From Janibacter endophyticus (GTDB taxonomy: Bacteria > Actinomycetota > Actinomycetes > Actinomycetales > Dermatophilaceae), in contig NZ_JAFEJG010000004.1 in NCBI RefSeq assembly GCF_016888335.1, positions 868,001 to 932,000 of the forward strand: DNA of 64,000 nucleotides, read 5' to 3'. Within the stretch, counting starts at the first letter, position 1. Every line of letters begins with the position of its first letter. The position numbers were made by a program, and so were the translations under genes. This document shows positions 51,528 through 61,028 of this stretch, piece by piece. Below the pieces are notes generated by a model. That model was not told the origin of the DNA, made no database searches, and worked only from the letters and a program-made list of their open reading frames with translations.

Positions 51528-51634
51528 TTGCGTCCGCCACGGTGGGATCCCCCGGCCCACGGTGACGGACGCAACGCGGTCCCCCTTCGTCGCGTCCGCC
51601 ACAGTGGGTTCCCCTGGCCCACGGTGGCGGACGC
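51528..51634. repeat. Two tandem palindromic repeats, family B
   Basis: Copy 1 spans 51528-51574 (arms 51528-51546 and 51556-51574, two mismatches). Copy 2 spans 51592-51634 (arms 51592-51608 and 51618-51634). Arms begin GCGTCCGCCAC and end GTGGCGGACGC, and loops are about 9 nt. The octamer CCCCTTCG lies between and before the copies. They fill the gap between rsmI and the next operon and could terminate rsmI or be REP-like. Confidence 0.8.
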
Positions 51635-51679
51635 AAGGGTGGTGGGGGACACACAGGTCCATCTGCGACAATCCGGGCC

Positions 51680-52510
51680 ATGACGCAGCCCGCCGACCCG
51701 ACGGACGAGACGCCCGAGCCCCTCGAGACCCCCTTCGTCGACGGGCTCGACGACGACCCCACCCCTGAGTCGGGTACCGACGTCCCGCTCGCCAAGGAGT
51801 CCCCGGAGGCCGCCGAGGGCGCCGCCGCAGAGGCCGCCGCCGGCGCCGCCGAGGGTCACCGCGCCGGGCGCGGCGGCGACGAGCGCACCGTCGTCCACCT
51901 CCTGCGCCACGGCGAGGTCTACAACCCCGAGAAGATCCTCTACGGCCGCCTCCCCGGCTACCACCTCTCCGACCTCGGCCACGAGATGGCCCGCATCGTC
52001 GCCGACCACCTCGCCGACCGCGACCTCGCCCTGATCGTCCACAGCCCGCTCGTGCGCACCGCCGAGACCGCTGCCCCGACGCTCGAGCGGCACGGCCTCG
52101 AGGCCGTCGTCGACCCCCGGGTCATCGAGGCAGGCAACAAGTTCGAGGGCCGTCGCTTCCGCAAGCGGCTCCTGCTCGACCCGCGCCGCTGGTGGTGGAT
52201 GCGCGACCCCACCAAGCCCACCTGGGGCGAGTCGTACAAGGCCATCGCCAAGCGGATGACCGAGGCCATCGAGGACGCCCGCGACCACGCCCGCGGCCGC
52301 GAGGTGCTCATCGTCAGCCACCAGCTGCCGATCTGGACGATCCGCAGCGCGATGGAGGGCCGCAACCTCTGGCACGACCCTCGCCGCCGCCAGTGCAACC
52401 TCGCCTCGCTGACGACCCTCACCTACCGTGGTGACGAGCTCGAGTCCGTGAGCTACAACGAGCCGGTCGCCCACCTCTACCCGCAGGCCGAGAAGCTGCC
52501 GGGAGCCTGA
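51680..52510 (+). CDS. Histidine phosphatase family protein (phosphoglycerate mutase-like)
   Basis: This 276-residue protein has a disordered Glu/Ala/Pro-rich N-terminus (about 70 residues) and then the phosphatase domain with RHG nucleophile in VVHLLRHGEVYNPEKILYG. The second His is in GREVLIVSHQLPIWT, and HSPLVRTAETAAPT supplies the conserved Arg. It is first in the cytochrome c maturation operon, the same position as Rv0525 in M. tuberculosis. Substrate unknown. Confidence 0.9.
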   Translation: MTQPADPTDETPEPLETPFVDGLDDDPTPESGTDVPLAKESPEAAEGAAAEAAAGAAEGHRAGRGGDERTVVHLLRHGEVYNPEKILYGRLPGYHLSDLGHEMARIVADHLADRDLALIVHSPLVRTAETAAPTLERHGLEAVVDPRVIEAGNKFEGRRFRKRLLLDPRRWWWMRDPTKPTWGESYKAIAKRMTEAIEDARDHARGREVLIVSHQLPIWTIRSAMEGRNLWHDPRRRQCNLASLTTLTYRGDELESVSYNEPVAHLYPQAEKLPGA

Positions 52511-52516
52511 CGCGCG

Positions 52517-53125
52517 ATGACGACCCGCACCACCCGCCGGCTCGCCGGCGCCCTCACCGCCGCCGCCCTGGCCCTCGGGGCGGCCGCATGCAGCGACCCC
52601 AACTCGGTCGCCGAGCAGGCCAAGGCCAACCCCGACGCCGGCTACGTCGCGGGCGACGGCTCGATCGTCGCGGTCGCCCCCGAGGACCGCAAGGAGCCGG
52701 TGACCCTGAGCGGCGAGACCCTCGACGGAGGCACCCTGGCGCTGGCGGACATGCGGGGCAAGGTCGTCGTCGTCAACCTCTGGGCCAGCTGGTGCGGCCC
52801 GTGCGAGGCCGAGGCGCCGCACCTCGTCGCGCTCGCCGAGAAGTACGAGGGCAAGCCGGTCGAGCTCGTCGGCATCGACTACCGCGAGCCGAGCAAGGAG
52901 ACCGGCCTGGCGCAGTCCAAGGCATGGGGATTCACCTGGCCCTCGATCTTCGACAAGACGGGTACCTCCGCCATCGCGATGCAGGGCGTCCTCGCGAGCC
53001 AGCCGTCCACCGCGATCCTTGACATCGAGGGCCGCATCGCGGCGAGCGTCCAGGGGGCCACGACCGAGGCGACTCTCGCAGGCCTCGTCGACGACGTCCT
53101 GGCCGAAGGGGGAGCGAAGGAGTGA
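52517..53125 (+). CDS. resA: ResA/TlpA-like thiol-disulfide oxidoreductase lipoprotein
   Basis: This 202-residue exported thioredoxin-fold protein has lipid-anchor Cys25 in LALGAAACSD and active site WASWCGPCEAEAPHL (about 91-95). It reduces apocytochrome c haem-binding cysteines outside the membrane, receiving electrons from CcdA encoded next. It lies 6 bp after the phosphatase gene. Confidence 0.93.
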   Translation: MTTRTTRRLAGALTAAALALGAAACSDPNSVAEQAKANPDAGYVAGDGSIVAVAPEDRKEPVTLSGETLDGGTLALADMRGKVVVVNLWASWCGPCEAEAPHLVALAEKYEGKPVELVGIDYREPSKETGLAQSKAWGFTWPSIFDKTGTSAIAMQGVLASQPSTAILDIEGRIAASVQGATTEATLAGLVDDVLAEGGAKE

Positions 53126-53132
53126 TCCGCGC

Positions 53133-53882
53133 GTGAACCCCGGTGGGACCGTCGTCGACGGCGCCTTGCCCCTCGCCACCCTCGTCGCGGCCCTCGCGGG
53201 CCTGGTCTCCTTCGCGAGCCCGTGCGTCATCCCGCTCGTGCCGGGCTACCTCGGCTACGTGACCGGGCTGTCCGACGTCGACCTGGACAAGCGCTCGCCG
53301 CGCCGGATGATGCTCGGGGCGCTGCTCTTCGTCGCGGGGTTCACCGTCGTCTTCGTGCTCAGCGCGATGTTCGTCGCCACCGCCGGCCGCGCGCTCGTCG
53401 AGAACCGCGAGCTGCTGACCCGCGTCGGCGGGGTGGTCGTCATCGTCATGGCCCTGGTCTTCCTCGGCCTCGGCGGCCGGGCGAGCGAGCGGACGCTGCG
53501 CCTGCCGGTCCGGCCCGCGACCGGGCTCGCCGGTGCCCCGGTCCTCGGGGCCGTCTTCGGCTTCGGTTGGATACCCTGCGTCGGGCCGACGCTCGCCGCG
53601 GTCCTGGCCCTCTCCGTCGCGGGGGACGCGTCGACCACCCGGGCCGTCATCCTCGCCGTCGCCTACTGCCTCGGCCTCGGGCTCCCCTTCGTCCTCATCG
53701 CCGGCGCCTACGAGCGGTGGGGCTCGGTCTCCACCTGGCTGCGGCGACGCTTGCGGACCATCCAGGTCATCGGCGGGCTGCTCCTGCTCGCCGTGGGCGT
53801 CCTGCTCGTCACCGGCTGGTGGGACGACATCACCGTGTGGATGCAGGCCCGCTGGATCCGCGGCTTCGAGGTGATCCTGTGA
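53133..53882 (+). CDS. ccdA: Cytochrome c biogenesis protein CcdA
   Basis: This 249-residue polytopic membrane protein has its redox cysteines in VSFASPCVIPLVPGYLGYVT and FGFGWIPCVGPTLAAVLAL. It moves electrons from cytoplasmic thioredoxin to ResA. I start at GTG 53133, 7 bp after resA, because the upstream frame is resA shadow. Its end overlaps the resB start by 4 bp. Confidence 0.94.
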   Translation: MNPGGTVVDGALPLATLVAALAGLVSFASPCVIPLVPGYLGYVTGLSDVDLDKRSPRRMMLGALLFVAGFTVVFVLSAMFVATAGRALVENRELLTRVGGVVVIVMALVFLGLGGRASERTLRLPVRPATGLAGAPVLGAVFGFGWIPCVGPTLAAVLALSVAGDASTTRAVILAVAYCLGLGLPFVLIAGAYERWGSVSTWLRRRLRTIQVIGGLLLLAVGVLLVTGWWDDITVWMQARWIRGFEVIL

Positions 53883-55462
53883 GCACCTCGGTGACGCAGC
53901 CCACGCTCGGTCTCGTGGGCTGGGCCCGCTGGGCCTGGCGTCAGCTGACGAGCATGAAGACCGCCCTCTTCCTGCTGCTCCTCCTCGCCATCGGCGCCGT
54001 GCCCGGCTCGATGTTCCCCCAGCGTTCGCTCGACCCCTCGCGCACCGCCGACTGGATCCAGCGCCACCCCGACGCCGGGCCGATCCTGGACCGCTTCTAC
54101 GCCTTCGACGTCTACTCCTCGCCGTGGTTCTCGGCGATCTACCTGTTGCTCTTCACCTCGCTCATCGGGTGCATCGTCCCGCGCACGATCATCCTCGCCC
54201 GGCAGCTGCGCGGCCAGCCGCCCCGGACCCCTCGCCGGCTCGAGCGGCTCGAGGTCCACGACGCCCTCGTCGTCCGCGATGAGGACGTCCCCGCGGCCCT
54301 CGACAGCGCCGCGAGGGCACTACGCCGCAAGCGGTATCGCGTCGCCCGCCACGACGACGAGACCGTCTCGGCCGAAGGGGGATACCTCAAGGAGGTCGGC
54401 AACCTCGCCTTCCACGGCTCCCTGGTGACCCTCATCGTCGGCCTGGCCATCGGGCACCTCTACGGGTGGCGGGCCGACATCGTCGTCCCCGAGGGCGAGT
54501 CCTTCGTGAGCACCGTGACGCGCTACGACACGTGGGCGCCCGGGCCGCTCGTCGACGCCGCCGACCTCACCCCCTTCGAGCTGACCGTCGAGGAGATGAC
54601 GGCACGCTTCGAGGAGGACCACCAGTCCCAGCTCGGCATGCCGCGCGCCTTCTCGGCGAGCGTCACCTACGCCGAGCGCCTCGGCGGCGAGCACCAGCCC
54701 GGCCGGGTCGCCGTCAACCACCCGCTCGAGCTCGACGACGCCACCGTCTTCCTCCTCGGCAACGGTTACGCCCCCTTCGTCACCGTCAAGGACGACCAGG
54801 GCGAGACCCTCTACCGCGGCGCCACGCCCTTCCTCGCGCAGGACGGCACGTACCGATCGACCGGCGCGATCAAGATCGGCGCCGCCGAGCCCGAGCAGCT
54901 CGGCTTCGTCGGGCTCTTCCTGCCGACCGCCGTCATCGACGAGGTCAACGGTCCCATCTCGATCTTCCCCGACCTGCGCCACCCGGCCCTGGCGATGAGC
55001 CTCTACGAGGGCGAGCTCTACCCCGAGGGCGGCGCCCAGTCGGTCTTCACCATCGACACCGAGTCGATGACCGCCGTCGGCCCCGACGACGGCAGCGAGG
55101 ACGTCGCCCGGCTCTGGCTGCGCCCCGGCGAGACCGCCGAGCTGCCCGGCGACCGCGGGACGATTACCTTCGACCGGGTCGACCGCTTCGCCGGCTTCGC
55201 CGTGCGCCACGACCCCGGCCAGGGCCTCGTCCTCGCCTCCTCGCTCGTCGCGCTGCTCGGCCTCATCGCCTCGCTGACGATCCGCCGCCGCCGCGTCTTC
55301 GTGCGGGTCCGGCCGGCCGGGGAGGGCCTGTCGGTCCTCCACGTCGGCGGGATGGCGAAGGGGGACGACGACGGGCTGGGCCGGATCGTCGCCGGCATCG
55401 CCGACGACCTGAGCGAGCAGCACGCAGACACCGGTGACGGCACCCAGCCCCGGGTGGGATGA
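53879..55462 (+). CDS. resB: Cytochrome c biogenesis protein ResB
   Basis: This 527-residue protein has N-terminal spans (MKTALFLLLLLAIGAVPGSM, WFSAIYLLLFTSLIGCIVPR), a large extracytoplasmic domain with FHGSLVTLIVGLAIGHLYGW before it, and a final span (LVLASSLVALLGLIASLTI). With CcsB it forms the system II haem lyase. GTG start overlaps the ccdA stop, and its own end overlaps ccsB by 4 bp. Confidence 0.94.
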   Translation: MSTSVTQPTLGLVGWARWAWRQLTSMKTALFLLLLLAIGAVPGSMFPQRSLDPSRTADWIQRHPDAGPILDRFYAFDVYSSPWFSAIYLLLFTSLIGCIVPRTIILARQLRGQPPRTPRRLERLEVHDALVVRDEDVPAALDSAARALRRKRYRVARHDDETVSAEGGYLKEVGNLAFHGSLVTLIVGLAIGHLYGWRADIVVPEGESFVSTVTRYDTWAPGPLVDAADLTPFELTVEEMTARFEEDHQSQLGMPRAFSASVTYAERLGGEHQPGRVAVNHPLELDDATVFLLGNGYAPFVTVKDDQGETLYRGATPFLAQDGTYRSTGAIKIGAAEPEQLGFVGLFLPTAVIDEVNGPISIFPDLRHPALAMSLYEGELYPEGGAQSVFTIDTESMTAVGPDDGSEDVARLWLRPGETAELPGDRGTITFDRVDRFAGFAVRHDPGQGLVLASSLVALLGLIASLTIRRRRVFVRVRPAGEGLSVLHVGGMAKGDDDGLGRIVAGIADDLSEQHADTGDGTQPRVG

Positions 55463-56502
55463 TCGAGGACGACATGACGAACGAAGCGCTGGCCACGTAC
55501 GCCAACTACGCCCTGTACTCCGCCGTCGGGGTGCTCACCCTCGCGATGATCGCCTACGCGGTCTACCTCGCCGGGGCGGTCCCCGCCGCCGAGCGCGAGG
55601 CCGCGCTCGCCGACGAGGACGAGGCCGCGACGGCCCGTGCCCAGGCGCGCGCCGAGCGGGTCGCCGCGCTGACCGGAGGCGGGGGCACGACCACCGTCGC
55701 CCCGGCGGAGGCTCCCGAGGTCGACGCCGCGAGCGACACCCCTTCGCCCCAGGGCGACCCCGAGAAGGCGCGCAAGGGCGCCGGCATCGGCGGTGCGCTC
55801 GCCTGGCTCGGCACCGGCCTGCTCGTCGTCTCGGTCCTCCTGCGCGGCCTGTCCGTCGAGCGCGCCCCGCTGGGCAACATCTTCGAGTTCTCCGTCGCCG
55901 GCTCCGCCGTCGCGATGCTCATCTTCTGCCTCGGGCCGCTGCGCAAGGGGATGCACTGGCTCGGGCTCTTCGTGCTCGCCCCGATCTCGCTGCTCCTGTG
56001 GGTCGCCGGCACGCTCTGGTACACCGAGGCCGCCGAGCTCGTGCCGAGCCTGGACTCCTACTGGCTCGTCATCCACGTCTCGGCGGCGGTGCTCGCGACG
56101 GGCCTGTCGATCGTCGGTGGTGTCCTCGCCGCGCTCTTCCTCGTCCGTGACCGTGCCTCCGCGCGGTCGTTCTGGGCCAAGCTGCCCGCGGCCCCGCAGC
56201 TCGAGCGTCTCTCCTACGGGATGCACGTCGTCGCGTTCCCGCTGTGGACCTTCGCCCTCATCACGGGTGCCGTCTGGGCCCGTCAGGCGTGGAGCTCGTA
56301 CTGGAACTGGGACCCCAAGGAGGTATGGACCTTCGTCATCTGGGTGGTCTACGCCGCCTACCTGCACGCCCGCGTGACGAGGAACGCCAACCGCCGCACC
56401 GTCGCGTGGATCGCGATCGCCGGTTTCGCCTGCATCGTCATCAACTACACGATCGTCAACTTCTACTTCGTCGGTCAGCACAGCTACGCGGGCGTCGGCT
56501 GA
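55459..56502 (+). CDS. ccsB: Cytochrome c biogenesis protein CcsB/ResC (CcsA family)
   Basis: This 347-residue membrane protein has the tryptophan-rich haem-handling motif WSSYWNWDPKEVWTF and flanking histidines (SYWLVIHVSAAVLATGLSIV, YGMHVVAFPLWTFAL). A hydrophilic insert of about 60 residues follows the first span. It exports and attaches haem with ResB. The stop overlaps the start of the next small gene by one base. Confidence 0.94.
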   Translation: MIEDDMTNEALATYANYALYSAVGVLTLAMIAYAVYLAGAVPAAEREAALADEDEAATARAQARAERVAALTGGGGTTTVAPAEAPEVDAASDTPSPQGDPEKARKGAGIGGALAWLGTGLLVVSVLLRGLSVERAPLGNIFEFSVAGSAVAMLIFCLGPLRKGMHWLGLFVLAPISLLLWVAGTLWYTEAAELVPSLDSYWLVIHVSAAVLATGLSIVGGVLAALFLVRDRASARSFWAKLPAAPQLERLSYGMHVVAFPLWTFALITGAVWARQAWSSYWNWDPKEVWTFVIWVVYAAYLHARVTRNANRRTVAWIAIAGFACIVINYTIVNFYFVGQHSYAGVG

Positions 56503-56783
56503 TGCTGCGCTACTCGCTGCTGCGCCTGCTGATCTTCTTCGCCTGCCTCGCGGCGCTGTGGCTCGTCGGGCTGCGTGACCGCAACGAGCAGCCCTGGCTC
56601 GTCGTCGGTGCGGCGCTGCTGTCGATGATCATCTCGTTCTTCGTCCTGCGCCCCTTCCGCGACGACGCGGTGCGCTCCATCGAGGAGCGTCAGTCGGCTC
56701 GCCTGCAGCGCAAAGCGTCCCAGCGCGAGGAGCAGCGCGCCCAGCAGTCCGACGAGGCCGCCGAGGACGAGAGCTTCCGCTGA
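56502..56783 (+). CDS. DUF4229 family small membrane protein
   Basis: This 93-residue protein has two membrane spans (LLRLLIFFACLAALWLVGL, WLVVGAALLSMIISFFVLRP) followed by a charged tail rich in Arg, Gln and Glu. It matches the actinobacterial DUF4229 layout and is the last gene of the cytochrome c operon (TGATG overlap). Function unknown. Confidence 0.85.
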   Translation: MLRYSLLRLLIFFACLAALWLVGLRDRNEQPWLVVGAALLSMIISFFVLRPFRDDAVRSIEERQSARLQRKASQREEQRAQQSDEAAEDESFR

Positions 56784-56789
56784 GCCCGG

Positions 56790-58019
56790 TCAGCCTGCGG
56801 GCGTGATCCGCAGGACCTTGTCGTCGTCGCCGTTGCTCGTCGTGACGTAGAGCGCCCCGTCCGGGCCGGTGCGTGCGGCTCGCAGCCGACCGTGCTCGTC
56901 GACGAGGTCCTCGGGGATCTCGACCTGCGTGACCGAGTCGCCGTCGAGGCGCAGCAGCAGGAGCTTGGCGCCCTTGAGCGCCGTGATCGCGAGCATCCCC
57001 TCGCGCTCGCCCCACGCCTCGCCCTCGAGGAAGGCCGCCCCGCAGATCGCCTCGGTCGTCTCGCCGGAGCTCCACGCCGCCTTGACCGCGTCGGGGTAGC
57101 GCTCCGTGTCGGTCATGGGCACCGACTCGTCGTAGCTGCTCTCCTCGCCGCCCTGAGCCGGGTCCCAGCCGTAGTTGGCCCCGGCCGTGATGAGGTTGAC
57201 CTCGTCGTCGAAGGAGGGTCCGTGCTCGGCCGTCCAGATCTCGTCGGTGCCGGGCCTGACGGCGACGCCCTGGACGTTGCGGTGCCCGTAGGAGTAGACG
57301 AGCTGCTCGCGGGCGTCGTCGGCATCGGCGAAGGGGTTGCCCTCCGCGGCCTCGCCGGTCGCCGGGTCGAGGCGCAGGACCTTGCCGCCGAGGTTGCCTC
57401 GGTCCTGGGGTGCGGCGGGGTCCGCTGAGTCCCCGGTGCCGACGTAGAGCAGCCCGTCGTCGCCGAGCGTCGGGCGGCACCCTGAGTGCCTCCCGCTGTC
57501 GGCGGTCGGCAGGCCCGTCACGAGGTCACGGTCGCGGGTGGCCCGCCGGTTGTCGACGTCGAGGGTGAGCTCGACGAGGCGCACGTCCACGGCCTGCTCA
57601 CCCTCGCCATGGTTGAGGCAGACGATGACCTTCGGCTGGTCCCAGCCGGCCCCGGCGTCCTCGGCTGGTGGGAGGACCGCCAGACCCATGAGCCCCCCTT
57701 CGCCCTGGGCATAGACGTCGTCGAGACCCGCGGCGAGCTCGACCGGCTCGGTCCCGGGGTCGAGCGAAGGGAGGTAGGAGAGCCGTCCGTCACGCTCGGT
57801 GACGACCGCGCCGCCGTCCTCGAGGAACCCGATGTCCCACGGGTTGCTCAGCCCGTCCGCGACGACCTCGACCGAGAGTCCTTGGCCCCCGGCGGGCCCG
57901 CTCGAGGTGCTCGGCGTGCTCGTGGCGCCGGGTTCGTCGGGTCCGGGCGCGGAGGTGCCGGAGCACCCGGCGAGGCACAGACCGGCGGTGGCGACGAGGG
58001 CGGCTGCTCGGGAGGCCAT
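56790..58019 (-). CDS. PQQ-dependent sugar dehydrogenase-like lipoprotein (GSDH/Yli beta-propeller)
   Basis: This 409-residue exported protein has lipid-anchor Cys19 in GLCLAGCSGT and a six-bladed glucose/sorbosone dehydrogenase domain: SVEVVADGLSNPWDIGFLED, GEGGLMGLAVLPP, HSGCRPTLGDDGLLYVGTGD, YGHRNVQGVAVRPGTDEIWT and EHGPSFDDEVNLI. Soluble aldose dehydrogenases have this fold, and the blocks above include their catalytic His and Ca/PQQ-site regions. ATG 58019 gives the lipoprotein signal. It converges with the DUF4229 gene across 6 bp. Confidence 0.9.
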   Translation of the reverse strand: MASRAAALVATAGLCLAGCSGTSAPGPDEPGATSTPSTSSGPAGGQGLSVEVVADGLSNPWDIGFLEDGGAVVTERDGRLSYLPSLDPGTEPVELAAGLDDVYAQGEGGLMGLAVLPPAEDAGAGWDQPKVIVCLNHGEGEQAVDVRLVELTLDVDNRRATRDRDLVTGLPTADSGRHSGCRPTLGDDGLLYVGTGDSADPAAPQDRGNLGGKVLRLDPATGEAAEGNPFADADDAREQLVYSYGHRNVQGVAVRPGTDEIWTAEHGPSFDDEVNLITAGANYGWDPAQGGEESSYDESVPMTDTERYPDAVKAAWSSGETTEAICGAAFLEGEAWGEREGMLAITALKGAKLLLLRLDGDSVTQVEIPEDLVDEHGRLRAARTGPDGALYVTTSNGDDDKVLRITPAG

Positions 58020-58041
58020 GACCCATCCTCCCAAAGGAGGG

Positions 58042-58914
58042 TCAGCCGCGGGCGAGCGGCCAGATGAGCAAGATCGCCCAGGCGAGCTCGGCGAGCCCGG
58101 TGGACGCGAGCGCGGGGATGAGCGCGCGCCCCTGCGCACCACCGATGACGGCCTTGAGCCCAGGGACGAGGATCAGCAGCCCGAGCAGCGCGACGGGGGC
58201 GAAGGGGTGCCAGATCGCCATCGCGACCGTGCACCCGACGGCGACGCCGACGAGCGCGACGTAGAGCGTCCGGGTCCCGCCGTCGCCGAGCCGGACGGCG
58301 AGGGTCTGCTTGCCGGTCACGGAGTCCGTGGGGATGTCGCGGAGGTTGTTGGCGACGAGGATCGCGCTCGACAGGGCCCCCGCGGCGACGGCGCCGAGCA
58401 CCCCGACGACGGTCAGCTCGTGCGCCTGCGTGTAGAGCGTCCCGAGGGTGGCCATGAGCCCGAAGAAGACGAAGACGTAGACCTCGCCGAGCCCGCGGTA
58501 GCCGTAGGGGTTGTCGCCGCCGGTGTAGCGCCAGGCCGCGACGATCGCGAGGATGCCGAGCGGGACGAGGATCCAGGTCTGCGCGAGGGCGACGAGCGCG
58601 AGACCCGCGAGCGCCCCGATGCCGAACCACCCGAAGGCCATGAGCTTGACGTTCTCGGGGTTGGCCAGCCGCTGGCCCACGAGGCGGATCGGGCCGACCC
58701 GCTCCTCGTCGGTGCCGCGGACGCCGTCGCTGTAGTCGTTCGCGTAGTTGACGCCGATCTGCAGGCTCACCGCGACGACGGCGGCCAGGACCGCGAGGAA
58801 GGTCTTGCGTTCGTCGATGGCCGTGGCGGCGGCGGTCCCGACGAGGACGGGGGCGATCGCGGTGGGCAGGGTGCGCGGGCGGGCGCCGGCGACCCACTGG
58901 GCGAGGGATGCCAT
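58042..58914 (-). CDS. menA: 1,4-Dihydroxy-2-naphthoate polyprenyltransferase
   Basis: This 290-residue UbiA-superfamily membrane prenyltransferase has [20 protein letters not shown], the first Asp-rich motif in [17 protein letters not shown], and the second in [20 protein letters not shown]. It attaches the polyprenyl tail in menaquinone synthesis. It lies 40 bp after menE on the same strand. Confidence 0.95.
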   Translation of the reverse strand: MASLAQWVAGARPRTLPTAIAPVLVGTAAATAIDERKTFLAVLAAVVAVSLQIGVNYANDYSDGVRGTDEERVGPIRLVGQRLANPENVKLMAFGWFGIGALAGLALVALAQTWILVPLGILAIVAAWRYTGGDNPYGYRGLGEVYVFVFFGLMATLGTLYTQAHELTVVGVLGAVAAGALSSAILVANNLRDIPTDSVTGKQTLAVRLGDGGTRTLYVALVGVAVGCTVAMAIWHPFAPVALLGLLILVPGLKAVIGGAQGRALIPALASTGLAELAWAILLIWPLARG

Positions 58915-58954
58915 GGGGCTCTTTCGAAAGGGCGAAGGGGTGTACCCGGTGATT

Positions 58955-60127
58955 CTACGGAGCCGCGAACGCCCGTGCCGCCGCTGCCCGGTCGGGCTTG
59001 CCGGGCCCGCGCGTCGGCAGGGCCTCGGTGACGAGCACCTGGTGGGGGAGCGCGTGCGCGGGCAGGTGCGCGCGGAGCATCTCGCGGATCTGCGCGACCC
59101 CTTCCTCCGGCACCTGCCCGACCGGCGGGCCGTGGGGCGATGTGACGACGAGGAGGGCCACCCCTTCGCCCCAGCGCTCGTGCGGGACACCGACCGCGAT
59201 CGCCTCGGTGATCGCCGGGACGTACGAGAGCACGGCCTCCTCGACGAGGCGTGGCGCGACCTTGAGGCCTCCGGAGTTGATGAGGTCGTCGACGCGGCCG
59301 AGGACGCTCACCTTGCCGCGCTCGTCCACCGAGCCGAGGTCGCTCGTGCGGAACCAGCGCTGCCCGCCCCGCTCGACGAAGTGGGCCGCGGTGAGGTCGG
59401 GGCGGCCGTAGTAGCCGTGGGCGACGACCGGGCCACCGAGGACGAGCGTGCCCGCGTCGTCGACGGCCACGTCGACCCCGGTCAGGGCGCGCCCGTCGTA
59501 GACGCAGCCGCCGCACGTCTCGCTCATGCCGTAGGTGAGGACGACCCGCACCCCCGCACCGCGGGCGGTCTCGACGACCTGGGGGGAGGCTGCGGCGCCA
59601 CCGACGAGCACGGCGTCGAGCCGTCGCAGCCCCTCGAGACCCACCGGGTCGGCGGCGAGCTGGGCCAGCTGGGCGGGGACGAGGGAGGCGTACCGACGCT
59701 CGCCCGACATGCCGGCGACGGCCTCGACGAGGGCGAAGGGGGTGAGGGAGGGGTCGGTGACGACCGGCCGGGTGCCCGCGTGGACGGAGCGCAGGAGGAC
59801 CTGGAGCCCGGCGACGTGGTGGGGCGGCAGGGCGAGGAGCCACTGGCCGGGCCCACCGAGCCGGTCGTGGGTGGCCGCGGCGCTCGCGGCGAGAGCCTGG
59901 GCGCCGAGCATCGCGAGCTTGGGGGTGCCGGTCGATCCCGAGGTGCCGATGACGACGGCGAGGTCGTCGGGGAGCGGATCTGGGTGCTCGGGCAGAGGCT
60001 CCGGGATGGCGTCGGCCGCGTAGGGGCGCACGGGGGCGCCGCCGGCGAGGGCTCGCTCGAGCGTGGGCAGTGCGTCGAGGGCCGCCTCACCCGCGGCGAT
60101 CGGCAGGTCGGTGATCGGGTAGGTCAC
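58955..60127 (-). CDS. menE: o-Succinylbenzoate--CoA ligase
   Basis: This 390-residue short ANL ligase has the phosphate loop VIGTSGSTGTPKLAML, YGMSETCGGCVYDG, GYYGRPDLTAAHF, RTSDLGSVDERGKVSVLGRV, DDLINSGGLKV and the catalytic Lys near GPGKPDRAA. Short length, together with menA downstream and menB nearby, identifies MenE. GTG at 60127 is chosen because the frame upstream lacks conserved sequence. Confidence 0.92.
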   Translation of the reverse strand: MTYPITDLPIAAGEAALDALPTLERALAGGAPVRPYAADAIPEPLPEHPDPLPDDLAVVIGTSGSTGTPKLAMLGAQALAASAAATHDRLGGPGQWLLALPPHHVAGLQVLLRSVHAGTRPVVTDPSLTPFALVEAVAGMSGERRYASLVPAQLAQLAADPVGLEGLRRLDAVLVGGAAASPQVVETARGAGVRVVLTYGMSETCGGCVYDGRALTGVDVAVDDAGTLVLGGPVVAHGYYGRPDLTAAHFVERGGQRWFRTSDLGSVDERGKVSVLGRVDDLINSGGLKVAPRLVEEAVLSYVPAITEAIAVGVPHERWGEGVALLVVTSPHGPPVGQVPEEGVAQIREMLRAHLPAHALPHQVLVTEALPTRGPGKPDRAAAARAFAAP

Positions 60128-60254
60128 CGCCCCAGTCTCGCCGATCGGGCGTAGGAGCTGTCGTCGCGTGTGCACAGGTCGCGGTCCTGAGGTCGTTGCC
60201 ACGGCATATCCGTGGCGACGACGGCCAGACAGCGGTCCGTGCACGCCCTCCTGG

Positions 60255-61028
60255 TCAGCGCACCGCGAACCACAGGCTGAGGACGACCGAGACGGTCAGG
60301 ACGATCTCGATGATCCCGACGACCTTGGGGGACAGGGGATAGCGCGGCAGGACGGCCGCCCTCCCGAGCAGCACGACGGCGACCACGAGGACTGCGGCAA
60401 CCGCCGCCCACGACATCCCGACGATCGCCGGTCCGAGGACGACCAGCCCCACGACGAGCACGTGCCAGAGGATCGAGGCGAGCCTCCACCCCTTCGCCCC
60501 GCGCTCGCGGATCATCGTCTTGACGTAGAAGACCGTGCCCGCGAGGTACCCGCCGAGGACCGCCGTCGCCCACCAGACCGCGGCCCTCTGCCCGGACCAG
60601 TCACCCTGGACGTCGAAGGCGACGGGCGTGAGCAGGGTCGCCCCGGCCGTCGTCGCCAGGCCCGACCAGATGCTCCGCTCGTCCCGGGTCGCCGACGCGT
60701 AGAGGCCGACCGCCAGCGGTACGACGAAGAGCGGTGCCCACCGGAGCAGGTGCGGCGCGCTGAGCGCCATGACGACCCCGACGACCGCGGCGAGCGGCAC
60801 GTACGCCCGCACCGGCGGCAGGTACCGCGGCCGGCGGCGCGCCTTGAGCCACAGACCGGTGGCGAAGAACGCGAGGTACCCGACGAGCACGAAGACCTGG
60901 AGCAGCACGTGGCGCCAGTCGAGGCGGCCGGCGAGCAGCGCCCCGAGGACGAGCGGGGCGACGAGCATCGCCCAGGCTCCGTGCTGGTTCGGGACCCAGC
61001 CGGGTCCGCGCCTGCGTCGGTCAGCCAA
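60255..61028 (-). CDS. YwiC-like membrane protein
   Basis: This protein of about 257 residues has the family opening GWVPNQHGAWAMLVAPLVLG and then about eight hydrophobic segments (HVLLQVFVLVGYLAFFATGL, VPLAAVVGVVMALSAP, AAVAAVLVVAVVLLGRAAVL). I start it at the TTG (61028) that overlaps the end of the TMEM165-family gene by 8 bp; an ATG further in (AMLVAP) would remove the conserved QHGAW. Function unknown; the family is often near respiratory or men genes. Confidence 0.78.
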   Translation of the reverse strand: MADRRRRGPGWVPNQHGAWAMLVAPLVLGALLAGRLDWRHVLLQVFVLVGYLAFFATGLWLKARRRPRYLPPVRAYVPLAAVVGVVMALSAPHLLRWAPLFVVPLAVGLYASATRDERSIWSGLATTAGATLLTPVAFDVQGDWSGQRAAVWWATAVLGGYLAGTVFYVKTMIRERGAKGWRLASILWHVLVVGLVVLGPAIVGMSWAAVAAVLVVAVVLLGRAAVLPRYPLSPKVVGIIEIVLTVSVVLSLWFAVR

